The notes under the pieces were generated by a model that had not been told where the DNA came from, searched no databases, and saw only the letters and a program-made list of their open reading frames with translations. Source: Verticillium longisporum (Eukaryota > Ascomycota > Sordariomycetes > Glomerellales > Plectosphaerellaceae). From it: a DNA stretch of 64,000 bases. Positions within the stretch are counted from its first letter, which is position 1; the number at the start of each line of letters is the position of its first letter. Location: the NCBI GenBank assembly GCA_019188255.1, contig JAETXT010000011.1, positions 2,666,001-2,730,000 on the forward strand, written 5' to 3'. The translations under genes and the position numbers were made by a program. Shown in pieces: positions 1 through 10,506 of the stretch.

Positions 1-1007
1 CCATGAGCTCGAAGATCGAGAAGACCCGACCGCAACAAGCAGCAGTAGAGTAACAAGGTATGTCTCCCAAACCACCCCTCCCTGACTAACAAGTACTAGG
101 TCAAGCTCTAGGTCCGAACACTTCAAGTCATAAATCATTCCGCCAGGTAAAGTCCCCCTCCCCCAGGCTAACAAACGCTAGGTGAGTTGCAAGGGGCAGG
201 TAGACAGAACACATCGTCACTCAAGGTACGTTCCCTCCGCATCCCATCCTCATTGACATTAGACAGAGACAAGAACACAAATGACTATGCACATCACGCC
301 GATCCTTTCCATCTGCCGACATGTCGTGTGGGCCATGGTGTGTTTCGCACGACAGCCTTGTGCGTCATGTCTGTTTGTGCTGGGCACGAGGACGCTCTAA
401 GGCAGCATGGCCTCGGGCCCGGTCGCCACAGGCCTTAAAGGCGCGGGTCACATGTGGCTGCTTGCTTATCCCCAATACTGCGGCTGCAAGGAAGGACTCC
501 GAGTTTTGGTTCATAGAGTGCCGTCCTAGTCACAGTACGGCCAAGCATGGCGGGTAGTCACTGAACAGACATTTTGATTCCTGCAAACCAGCAACGTGCG
601 GCTATGGTACAGTGTAAATTCTTCTTGAGAGGGGATGTAGGATTATCTGCGTCTAGCTACTCAACAGCTTTGTACATTTGCAGCCGCCCAATGGTCCCCC
701 GATCCATGCCTTCATGTCATGAATACCACACAGGTATCTCGAGTCAAAATCTTTTTGATGCTCCAACGCCAGTTTTCCTCTTCCCGCGCTCGCAAGTATT
801 AAGAACAAGGTAAAAGGGGTGGGGGTAAAACAGAGGAAGCGTGCCGGTTTGGGAATATGAGTACAGGTGAGAATACAGTGGGGGTTCGAAGGCCTTTCTT
901 GGCCTTCCAGCTATTCAGACACGATCCTAGCATGTTGTTTTGTGTTGTTTTCAGTTTGGGTACAATGGAATTTCCGTTTTTAGAATCCAGAAGAGACGAG
1001 GGACCAT
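1..1007. other. Window edge and 3' flank of the mtHsp70 gene
   Basis: No complete gene is recognised. The first 133 bases could be the end of a plus-strand gene cut by the window edge. One reading frame is open from base 2, meets a GTATGT donor at 58, a CTAAC branch site and a TAG acceptor at 98-99, and then stops at 131-133. The implied intron is only 42 bp, so this is weak. Similar intron-like modules (GTAAAG...CTAAC...TAG and GTACGT...ACAG) follow at about 148-280. The remainder is probably the 3' untranslated region of the minus-strand gene to the right. Confidence 0.4.
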
Positions 1008-2430
1008 TTAAGGCTTCTTCTCCTCCTTGTTCTCGGAGGTGTTCTCCTGGGAGGAGGACTGCTCGCCAGAGTCGTTGCGGGCCTTGTGCATCTTGTCGAA
1101 GAGGTTGAGGGAAGCGACCTGGAGGTCGTCGGTCTTCTCCTTGATCTCGGCGGCGGTAGCGGTACCCTCGCCAGCGAGGCTCTTGGAGACGAACTCGCGG
1201 AGGGCGGCAATCTTCTCGCGGATCTTGTCGGCCTCCTCCTTCTCGAGCTTCTCGGCGTACTCGTTCAGGGCACGCTCAGTATCGTTGAGGACGCTGTCGG
1301 CGCGGTTGGCAGCCTCGATGGAGCCCTTGCGCTCCTTGTCGGCCTCGGCGTACTTCTCCGAGTCCTCGACCATCTGCTGGATCTCGTTGTCAGACAGACC
1401 AGAGCCAGAGGCAATGGTGATGGACTGGTCCTTGTTGGTGGACTTGTCCTTCGCGTGGACGTGGACAATCGAGTCAGCATCAATGTCGAAGGTAACCTCG
1501 ACCTGGGGAACACCGCGGTGCGCAGGGGGGATGCCGACGAGCTGGAAGATGCCGGGCATCTCGTTGTCACGGACAAGCTCACGCTCACCCTGGTAGACCT
1601 TGATCTCGACGGCGGTCTGGAAGTCGGCGGCCGTGGAGAAGACCTGGGACTTCTTGGTGGGGATGGTGGTGTTGCGGTTGATCAGACGAGTGAAGACACC
1701 GCCGAGGGTCTCGATACCGAGAGAGAGGGGAGTGACATCGAGCAGGAGAAGGTCCTTGACCTCACCAGAGAGGACAGCACCCTGGATGGCGGCACCCATG
1801 GCGACGGCCTCGTCAGGGTTGACCGACTTGGCGGGGTCGCGGCCGAAGATGCTCTTGACAGACTCGGAAACCTTGGGCATACGGGTCATGCCGCCAACGA
1901 GGATGACCTCCTGGATGTCCTTGGTCTCGAGGTTGGCGTCCTTGAGAGCCTTGCGGACGGGACCGATGGTCCTGGTGATGAGGGGGTCCATCATCTTCTC
2001 AAGCTGCGCACGGGTGAGCTTGAGGTTGATGTGCTTGGGGCCGGAGGAGTCGGCCGTGATGAAGGGCAGGTTGACGTCAGTCTGGAGGGACGAGGACAGC
2101 TCAATCTTGGCCTTCTCGGCGGCCTCACGGATACGCTGGATGGCCATGCGGTCGTTGGACAGGTCAATGCCGGACTCGTTCTTGAAGGTCTGGACGAGGT
2201 GGCGGACGAGGTGGATGTCGAAGTCCTCACCGCCCAGGTGGGTGTCACCGTTGGTCGACTTGACCTCGAAGACACCGTTCTGAATCTCGAGAACGGAGAT
2301 ATCGAAAGTACCACCGCCAAGATCGTAGACGGCGACAACACGGTCGGCGTCCTTCTCCATGCCGTAGGCAAGAGCGGCAGCGGTGGGCTCGTTGACGACA
2401 CGCAGGACGTTCAGGCCGGCAATCTGACCA

Positions 2431-2471
<41 letters not shown>

Positions 2472-3283
2472 AGGGACAGTGACGACGGCGTTCTTGACAG
2501 GCTTGGAGAGGTAGGCCTCGGCAGTCTCCTTCATCTTGTTCAGGACGAAGCCACCGATCTGCAAAGGAGAGTACTTCTGTTCACGAGCGGAGATCCAGGC
2601 GTAGCCGTTGGTGTGCTGGACGATCTTGGAAAGGACCTCCTTGTTGTCCTTCTGGACCTCACCATCGGCGAACTTGCTGCCGATGAGACGCTTGGTGGCG
2701 AAGAGGGTGTTCTCGGGGTTGACGACGGCCTGACGCTTGGCGGCAACACCGACGAGACGCTCGCCATCTTCCGCGAACGCAACGACGGAAGGGGTTGTGC
2801 GGGTACCTATTGACTTGGTTAGAGCATGCCACTATGGTTACGATTTGGCGCGGTGCGACTGACCTTCGGCGTTCTCAATAATCTTGGGGATCTTGCCCTC
2901 CATGACGGCAACGGCAGAGTTGGTGGTGCCTATGGATGGAATGGTCAGCATGACTGTCGTGGTGATGCGCCACAAAGCTTCCGAAAAGCTTTTCATGCAG
3001 GCACAAAGGAGGCATCGATGACTTACCGAGATCGATACCGATGACGGTGCCCGTCACCTTGCCCTCCGCTTCCGTTGACTCATAGCGAGCGAATCTGGTA
3101 GCGAAGGAAGGACGAGCGAAAGCAGCAGCGCGTGCTGAGGTGGCTCGGGGAAGCTGTCGAGGAAGCTCGGTTAGCCGGCTATTGGAGCACATTGGTGATG
3201 CGCGCGCGCGCGAAGAGCTCAGCTCGACGCGACGGCGCAGATGGACTGAGACTTACAGCTCTGGAAAGACGCGAGGCCATCAT
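1008..3283 (-). CDS. SSC1: Mitochondrial Hsp70 chaperone (Ssc1 type)
   Basis: Matrix Hsp70 that drives protein import (with Tim44 and Mge1) and folds matrix proteins using ATP. Four exons (3283-3257, 3153-3027, 2929-2864, 2806-1008) join in frame to 672 residues, the usual length for the family. The first exon is only 27 nt. Residues 1 to about 40 form an Arg/Ala/Ser-rich presequence without acidic residues until YESTEAE, as expected for mitochondrial targeting. All three Hsp70 signatures are visible: [25 protein letters not shown] and [26 protein letters not shown] and the substrate-binding part [14 protein letters not shown] are also present. The tail is hydrophilic and ends [13 protein letters not shown] (seen as SENKEEKKP), unlike the EEVD end of cytosolic Hsp70. 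Introns are 103, 97 and 57 nt with GT...AG ends. ATGATG gives two possible adjacent starts; the first is used. Confidence 0.97.
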
Positions 3284-5186
3284 CTTGGCTGTGTTGTGTG
3301 GATGGGAGAGAGGGGGGGCGGGGTATAAAAAAAGAGAAAGAGAGATGTGTTGGAGTAAGAGAAGGATGATGCACGCGGCAAGTGACGATGGAAAGGGGAG
3401 GGTTATTATTTGGGGGGATGGAGGAGTGATGATGGCAGAAAGGAAGGAGACGGGTCGAAATTTTTTGGGCCGAGAGCAATCATCGCCCCCAGTCGTAGAA
3501 GCTGACCGAAAGCCGCAGGGGCCCCGTTCCAATTCCCCCCTGTCCCCACAGCCATTTGCCATTTGCCCATTTGCCCATTTGCCCGGAGGAACAGTACCGC
3601 CGTGTGCACGTGACCCTCCAGGGATCAGGGCTCATGCAGCCTGTCGTCAGTACTGCAGCCTGCACAGGCAACCTAGCTCCGTTGTCAAACATCCACTGCG
3701 ATGCGTGTCATCATGCCATCAAGCTGCTTGAAGCAGTCAGTACAGATTACTACGAAGAGGATTCATGTCACAGCATTCTAGCGATATGGACTGGAGGTCA
3801 CAGAACTGGCCTAGTCCCCGTCGTATCTTCGCCCAGGGAGAAGATGAGCTGTATGAAGGCAGTCCTGGCGAAGCTTCCGTGCTATGTAAAGTGGACGTCG
3901 GCGTGGAAGCAGCTAGGGAGCCATCCAAGTACGACTCGCAGCGCCGGAATCACGTCAAGTCCTGAAAAACAGGCAAGCCTGCTGAAGTAGGATCGAAATC
4001 CCAACATGTCGTGGGATTTACTCAAACATCGAGCTTCTCTCACTCTAGGGTCCACGATCCCAACAACCACCAAATCCCGGACTTCAGGTCCACGCTCGCA
4101 AGGGTGCTATGCACGCAAAAGAGCTCCCGACCTCTTCTTTTCCACACCCCACGATATCAGCAAGGAGAGGACATTCAATATGCCAAGGTTCTCCCTGGAG
4201 ATCGAAGAACGAACACGAGGTCCACCGCGTGGATAAAGCACTTGCATAGTGGATGGGACTGGAATTTGGGTCTACCAAGATCACCGTACTGCATCTCGCA
4301 CTACCGCCTCGCCGTACCCTACGTGGTGGGTGCAGACGATGGAATACCAGGACAGGGGAGAGCCATCTCGGCCCCAGAACGATTCCACTTGCGTTTGCCT
4401 TTTTGGGACGACGTGACCGAGGTATCCAGACGCTGGACCGACATGCATCCGGGGGATTCTTTCAAGCACATCGGGCAAATGCCGCTGCAGCTGCAGCTGC
4501 TTTCATTGAATGTTGTAGGGTCAGCTTCCAGATGGCATTGACATGCTGAACGTGGCGATTGTAGCTTCATCAGCCTGTTTAGATACTTCTGGCGTCAGCA
4601 ACACAAGGCGGAGGACAAGGTACCACAGGCGATGATGCAACCCCAGCTTGGCCCCTCCATGTACCCTTCGAGTAGTCGATTAGGTGCTCGCCCTTGACAT
4701 CTCTTCGCCCAAGGCCATCACTGCTTTCGCCCGCCCACATTCCGCCCTTCTCCATTCGTAACGTGCACAGGAGCCGTTCAGTGGTCGACAGCGACAAACG
4801 TCACTTTGCTTCCTCGAACCTTTGCCTTCCACTAAAAAAACATCTCCAGTCTGGAACCCCTACCGTCTGCATCTCGCCCCATCCCGTCTCCTCCGTGTTC
4901 CTGACCGAATCCTCACTCTGCATCTGCTTCAACATCCACATCGACGCAAACTACATCTTGATCATCTACCGCTGCATCTTCCAACTCGCCTCAGGCTTGT
5001 CGTCCTACCACACACTTGCTGCACGCTGCACGCTGCACGCGCCCGCCCGTCCTTCCGCCCTCCCGCGACCGACAAGTCGACGAGACGACGAGACGACAAG
5101 GCGACAAACAACAACAGAAACAACAAGCGATCACCACCGCAACCCTGCAGCAGCAAGGGCGTCGCCAGCCTGAACCAGGCGCCAGC
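3284..5186. other. Intergenic, divergent promoters
   Basis: This is the shared upstream region of the minus-strand mtHsp70 gene and the plus-strand DUF2415 gene. Open frames here are short, overlap each other on both strands and resemble no family I know. The last 350 bases before 5187 are C-, A- and T-rich with CAACAACAGAAAC-like stretches, as in fungal 5' leaders. I could not identify a convincing heat-shock element array. Confidence 0.5.
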
Positions 5187-7807
5187 ATGGCCGTCAAGGA
5201 CGGCGTCTCGTACGACCTGCTCCCTCCTTCTCTCCCCAGTCGACCCTGCATACAAACATACAAACACACACAAAACCTCTCTTGTTGGCTCCATCGATCT
5301 ATGAATCCTCGGGACCAGAACTAGAACTAACCCCTTCTCTCTCGTCCGCAGATGCTATCCGACCGAGCGCCTGATATCCCGAAAATCACGACGACACTAT
5401 CGCATCCCTGTCAAGTCGCAGTACGTCTCCCACTGCCGCTTCATTGGCATCATTCTCTTCGCGTCGCCAGGGCTGCAGGCAAGCAAAAGCGGAGGACTGG
5501 GGAATAACCTATTCAAGAAGCTGTTCGCTGACCAACCTTCTGCGTGATACAGACACTGGCAGCTGCGTTCACTCATCAGCGCCGACGCCCGAGATGGTGT
5601 TTATTTTCCCGGTGGCAATGGCGCCAACCACGTCCAGCGGCTGAACACGACGACAAACGAGTGTGAGACTGTGCGGCTGCTGTCCTTCTCCCCGCGCTGC
5701 CTCGTCGCCCAGAACGGCTGGGTGTGCTGCGGCGGCGAGACGGGCGAGTTCACGGCCCTGCAGGTGCACGACACCCTCAACAGCGCCGCCAGCGATCTCG
5801 GCGACCTGCAGTCGAGCTTTGACGTCGACAGCGACTTTGCCCGCATCGGCCTGGCCTACATGCGTCCAGACGGCTCCGTCGCCCCGCGCACGCGCCTGCT
5901 CCCCCGCGCAAGCAAGACCTCGACGGCCAAGAGCATGAAGCTAGCGCGTGATAGGGTCAACTGCGTCACGCTCTGGTTCCCCCAGGACATGGCGCCGCCC
6001 TCGCCGGACCGGTACAACGAGCCCGTCGCTGTTCTGGCCAACAATGATAAGACGGTCGTCGTCATCAGCCTGCACGACTTTGAGGCCAAGGACAAGACGG
6101 AGCCCCTCGACATGGTCACATATCCTGACTACGTGAACCGTTCCCTCTTGTCGCCCGACGGCCGCCTGCTGATCGCCATCCTCGACGACCCCTACCTCTA
6201 CATACACCGGCGCGTGGAGAAGCACGACGACCAGACGGCCGCCGGTGACAGCAACGCGACCGAGTATCAGTGGGAGGAGGCGAGGAATGTCCTGCTCAAG
6301 AGCCAGCGCAAGGGCGACCTCTCCGACAGCCGCGGCAGCTTTGCGGCCTGCTTTTCCCACTCGGGCGCTTATCTGGCCGTCGGCACGCAGTACGGCACCG
6401 TCTCCATCTTTGACGTCGAGACCCTGACCGATCTGGACGCCGACCCGCTGCTGACGACCTTTGACTCGTCGCGGCCCATGGTGAGCGAAGGCGCCATCCG
6501 CGACATGGCGTTCTGTCCTGGCCCCTTTGACCTGCTGGCCTGGACCGAAGATCGAGGCCACGTGGGCATTGCCGACATCAGATCTGGATTCGCGCAGCAG
6601 CAGATTCTCAACATCAGCGCCACCGACGACTTCAGCCACGTCAGCATCCTCGACCGAAACGTCGGTCGCCCCGCGGCTGCCCGAGGGCCGGGGCGAGCGC
6701 AGCGACTATCCCGCCGCGAACGTGTCTGCCTCGCTGAACCTGCTCGACCGGCGCCGCCCCCGAGGCCCCGAAGGCGCAGACCGGCACGGCTTACCCCTCG
6801 CACGAGGAGACGGTCGTCCTCGAGGCCCTGCAAGCCGAACGCCGCCGCAGGGAACAGACGGATCGCATCGCCGCCCGCCTGGCGGACCACTCGTCGGGCC
6901 CCACCCTGACGGCGGCTTTGACGGCGAGCGGCCGCCTCCCGCGGCCAGGCAGCAGCGTCGTCGCCAACAACAACGAAGCCGGCGATGACGACGTGGCGCG
7001 GGCTGTGCGTGAGGAAGAAAGCGAACGGGAAGAGCGCAGCAACATGACGCGCGCCCTCAGCGACTGGCTGCGCGACTCGCGCGAACGCGGCCAGGAGCGC
7101 GTGCGCACCATCCAGCGGCTGGCGCAAGAGGGCACGAGCGAGCGGGATCGCGAACGGCGCGCCCTCTTTGCGCCGCCGCGGCGGAGCGCCACCGTCCGAT
7201 CGAGTGACGGAAGCGGCGGCGGCGTCGGCTCTCCGACGACACTGACGCCGGCGACGGTCAACACGGCCACGGCCGTGCTCCCGGCGACGGGCGGGTGGGC
7301 CGAACTCGAGGCGCTGTACAACATTTCGCTCGAGACGAACCTCGCGACGCTGCGGTCGGCGGCCGAAGAGTCGGAGACGACGCAGCGGGAGCGGCAGCGG
7401 GAGCGGGAGAGGGAGCGGGAGCGGGCCCGCGACAGGGAGCGCGAGAGACAGCGGGAACGCGACCGGGAGCGCGAGCGCGAAAGGGAGAGAGAACGCGACC
7501 GCGACCGCTCATCGTTTCTGCCCTTCATCAACTCGGTGGCCATGCGCGAGATGGACGAGAGGCTGGCGCGGCGGCGCGTCGTCGTCGACCACGCGGTGCA
7601 CGAGAGCCCGCCTGAGCCGGACAACACGGCGGGCATCTCTTGGAGTGAGGACGGGCGTACACTGTGAGTCCATTCCATCGACTTGGAGAGAGAGAGTGTG
7701 TGTCATGCTGACGGCGTTGCAGATTTGTCGGCGCCGAGAATGGCATCTATGAGTTTCACGTGGATACGCAGGGGCGCAAATACTGCCCCAAGCTGACGAT
7801 GCGATGA
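5187..7807 (+). CDS. DUF2415-family WD40-like protein with Arg/Glu tract; two apparent frameshifts
   Basis: A conserved fungal protein of unknown function. Exons 5187-5209, 5352-5420, 5553-7663 and 7723-7807 join by GT-AG introns of 142, 132 and 59 nt. The N-terminal half reads like a WD40-type propeller: YFPGGNGANHVQRLN, SPRCLVAQNGWVCCGG, FSHSGAYLAVGTQYG and DLLAWTEDRGHVGIAD. The C-terminal end, ISWSEDGRTLFVGAENGIYEF, is the short block I associate with Pfam DUF2415. Before it lies a mixed-charge tract of alternating Arg and Glu/Asp (about 7390-7506). The big exon needs two frame changes, near 6650-6670 (before APRLPEGRGERSD) and near 6745-6760 (before AQTGTAYPSHEETVVLEA). Each equals one surplus base. 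With both removed the coding length is a multiple of three (761 residues). The family name is from memory and is the least certain part. Confidence 0.8.
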
Positions 7808-7911
7808 TTGGGTTGAGAAGGGCCTGCTCAAGGCTGTATAACACAGGGGTTTTTTTATTGGATGGGTATATGGCGTTGCGGCGGGTGACGGATCAGCAGT
7901 ATGACGAGTAT

Positions 7912-7975
7912 TCACTTATTGTACAGAATACAGTAATGCTATCACTTATTGTACAGAATACAGTAATGCTATCAC
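7912..7975. repeat. Perfect 30-bp tandem duplication
   Basis: Two identical 30-bp units (7912-7941, 7942-7971) containing TTATTGTACAGAATACAG are followed by four more matching bases. They lie about 105 bp after the stop codon of the DUF2415 gene, probably in its 3' untranslated region. Confidence 0.95.
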
Positions 7976-8136
7976 GGTGAGATGTGGCGGTTCCGCTGCG
8001 GTTGTGGGCTGTGGTTGTGGGAGACGGCTGGATGCAGATGGGGAGTACTGTGCAGACGTAGAAGTGGGAGGGATAGCATGAGCAGACGGTAGTGAATGAG
8101 AGAGTTATCGACAGAGTTAAGCTGGGTGAGGACCAC

Positions 8137-8178
8137 GAGAGACTCCAGGGCGAGGTCGAGAGACTCCAAGGCGAGGTC
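8137..8178. repeat. 21-bp tandem duplication
   Basis: Two 21-bp units (8137-8157, 8158-8178) differ at one position. They are GAGAGACTCC followed by AGGGCGAGGTC or AAGGCGAGGTC. Confidence 0.95.
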
Positions 8179-8704
8179 GTGGAACAGTACGTCTGGATGC
8201 ACGCTACCCTCTGCCCGTTGATTCACATGATATTGGCGTCCTTATATTGGCCGTCCTTCTATGGACAAGATTGAATTTACTTTTGGCAAACACTTCCATG
8301 CGTACCTCCAACCCAAGGTGAGAAGCGCAATGAACCTGATGGCTTGCACTATCCGCAGCCATCCAGCATGTGGCCGCAGATGAGCCCACGACAAAAGACC
8401 GGAAACTCCACGAAAGCATAATTCAACAACACATATGCAAGCATCAGGCAATGCCTGCAAAGCCCCCCTCCTTCGAGCCTCGAGCCTCCAACCTCGCCGC
8501 CGTCCGCTGCCGTAGCGTCACGCCACGACGAAAACGCCGGCCCGCAATCGGATCCCAAGTGCGGGCGACCGGAGCGAACAGCAACGCCATGGATGACATG
8601 CTGCCGATACCCACCTCCAACGCCAACCTCACTTGTTCAACCCATCCTCTCAGTCTCCGTCCATCAGCGTCACCCTCACCACCTGGAGGCACACACCTCG
8701 AACC

Positions 8705-10035
8705 ATGACCATGGCCACGTCTCTGCGCCCGGCCGCGCGGCGAGCAACCCAGTGCCTGCGCCTCGACACGAGAAGACGCACCTTTGCCTCGACCGTCTCC
8801 AGGGACGCCGACTTTACCCACATTGTCCGCCTTGCCCCTGTTCATTGACTGTCCCTCGCGTCTCTGCAAGCTAACGCCCTCGCCCCCTCCTCCAGGTCAT
8901 CGGCGCCGGCGTCGTCGGCCTCGCCACAGCCCGCCACCTGACGGCCACGCACCCGTCGAGCACAACGCTGCTCGTCGAGCGCCACGCGCACCCGGGCACC
9001 GAGACGTCGTCGCGCAACAGCGAGGTCATCCACGCGGGGCTCTACTACGGCCGCGCCACGCTCAAGACGGCCCTCTGCACGCGCGGCCGCCGCCTGCTGT
9101 ACGCCTTTTGCGCCGCCCACGGCGTCGCCCACCGCCGCACGGGCAAGTGGCTCGTCGCGCAGAACGACGCCCAGCGCGCCGCCCTCGAGCGCATCTACGC
9201 GTCCGTCGCCGACGCCGGCCCGCTCGACGGCGACGGCGATGACGCCCCGCCCCTGCACTGGGTGGCCGAGGCCGAGGCGCGGCGTCTCGAGCCCGCCGTG
9301 CGCGCGCGCGCCGGCGTCCTGGCGTCGCCCGAGACGGGCATCGTCGACGCCCACGGCCTCATGGTCGCGCTGCGGGGCCTGTTCGAGGACGAGGGCGCCG
9401 TCGCCGTGCAGTCGCGCGTCGAGGCCGTCGAGGCGCTGCAGCGCGCCGGCGCCGGCGGCTGGGCCGTGACCGTCGTGGACGCGGCGACGGGCGAGTCGAG
9501 CACCGTCACGGCCGACGTTGTCGTCAACGCGGCGGGGCTCGGCGCCGTCGACGTCCACAACATGATCGTGCCGGCCGAGCGACAGATGGCCATGTTCTAC
9601 GCCAAGGGCAACTACTTTTCCTATTCCGGCGGCAGCAGCAGCAGCCTCAAGGTGAACCGCCTCATCTACCCGGCGCCCGAGCCCGGCGTCGGCGGTCTCG
9701 GCACGCACCTGACGCTCGACCTCGGCGGGCGCATCCGCTTCGGGCCCGACGTCGAGTGGGTCGAGGACCCGAGCGACGTGGCGCCCAACGCGGCGCGGCT
9801 CGACGAGGCCGTCAAGGCCATCCGCGAGTACCTGCCGGGCCTCGACGCCGACGCGCTGGCGCCCGACTATGCCGGCATTCGGCCGAAGCTGCTGCCCACG
9901 GGGGCCTTCCACGACTTTGTCGTCCGCAAGGAGGACGGCTTTGAGGGGCTCGTGAGCCTGCTGGGCATCGAGAGCCCCGGGTTGACGAGCTGCCTGGCCA
10001 TTGCTGAGCGGGTGGAGGCGTTGCTTTACAAGTAG
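8705..10035 (+). CDS. FAD-dependent oxidoreductase, L-2-hydroxyglutarate dehydrogenase-like
   Basis: A DAO-fold flavoenzyme. The closest family I recognise is L-2-hydroxyglutarate dehydrogenase, which oxidises L-2-hydroxyglutarate to 2-oxoglutarate in mitochondria. Exon 1 (8705-8824) encodes an Arg/Ser/Thr-rich presequence ending RDADFTHI. Exon 2 (8896-10035) starts exactly at VIGAGVVGLATARHL, the FAD-binding GxGxxG fold, giving 419 residues. Family blocks follow: SSRNSEVIHAGLYY (the flavin-proximal SEVIHAG segment), GVLASPETGIVDAHGL, VVNAAGLGA, GGLGTHLTLDLGGRIRFGPDVEW and PDYAGIRPKL. The 71-nt intron has a weak donor, GTCCGC, but a good GCTAAC branch site and CCAG acceptor, and the joined frame is exact. 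Another start at 8711 is possible. Substrate identity is inferred from resemblance only. Confidence 0.9.
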
Positions 10036-10506
10036 ATGGAGGCCTTCTGCTTGTTTCTTGTCATTGCCTCATGTTGTCTGCTTTGGCGGGTCATGAGCCA
10101 GTCCGATACCATGTAGTCATTTGTGAAATCTACGAGTCAACATGAATCATCAAGATCTTGCTGTCTCGGTTGACCAGCTCGACATAACTCGTTCCGAGAA
10201 GGGGGGCATAAAAATGTGACAAGCTCCAGTCCAGCCTCCATAGTCTGGCACGGACAAGCAACGGCAAGCACTGCATGACGACAAAGGCACGAAACAATGG
10301 CAATAACGCATACAGCAAAGTAAATGCCCCGTGTGTCCTGACGTGTGGGCAGCCCAACGCCGCGCCCATGTTTTGCGACGTCCCCCCTGCCTGACTCCAT
10401 GGAATCTTTGATTCAGACGCAAGGAAAAGTACCGACTCCCAAACGCCCAATGGATGCTTTCTCTCTGCTATCATGTCCGAGTGTTCCAGCTCGCGACCGC
10501 AGCCGC
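10036..10506. other. Short convergent intergenic region
   Basis: The oxidoreductase gene (plus) and the coiled-coil gene (minus) face each other tail to tail across 471 bp. Nothing further is recognised. Confidence 0.5.

Larger units (their letters stand above)
7808..8704. other. Intergenic with two short tandem duplications
   Basis: 3' flank of the DUF2415 gene and promoter of the oxidoreductase gene. It holds a 30-bp and a 21-bp tandem duplication, listed separately. No gene was recognised. Confidence 0.5.

Noticed and set aside
1086..2813. A 575-codon open frame on the plus strand, antisense to mtHsp70
   Set aside because: It mirrors the strong codon bias of the Hsp70 gene (Leu/Val/Gly/Asp/Glu-rich product). 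Long antisense frames opposite Hsp70 genes are a well-known artefact. The minus strand has all family signatures and proper introns.
5941..7678. Antisense frames opposite the DUF2415 gene, including a Ser/Arg-rich one that looks like an SR protein
   Set aside because: The Ser/Arg repeats are the complement of the Arg/Glu tract. The plus strand has matching exons and conserved ends.
8842..9912. A 356-codon antisense frame opposite the oxidoreductase gene
   Set aside because: Its composition follows the GC-rich third positions of the real gene, and no motif is present.
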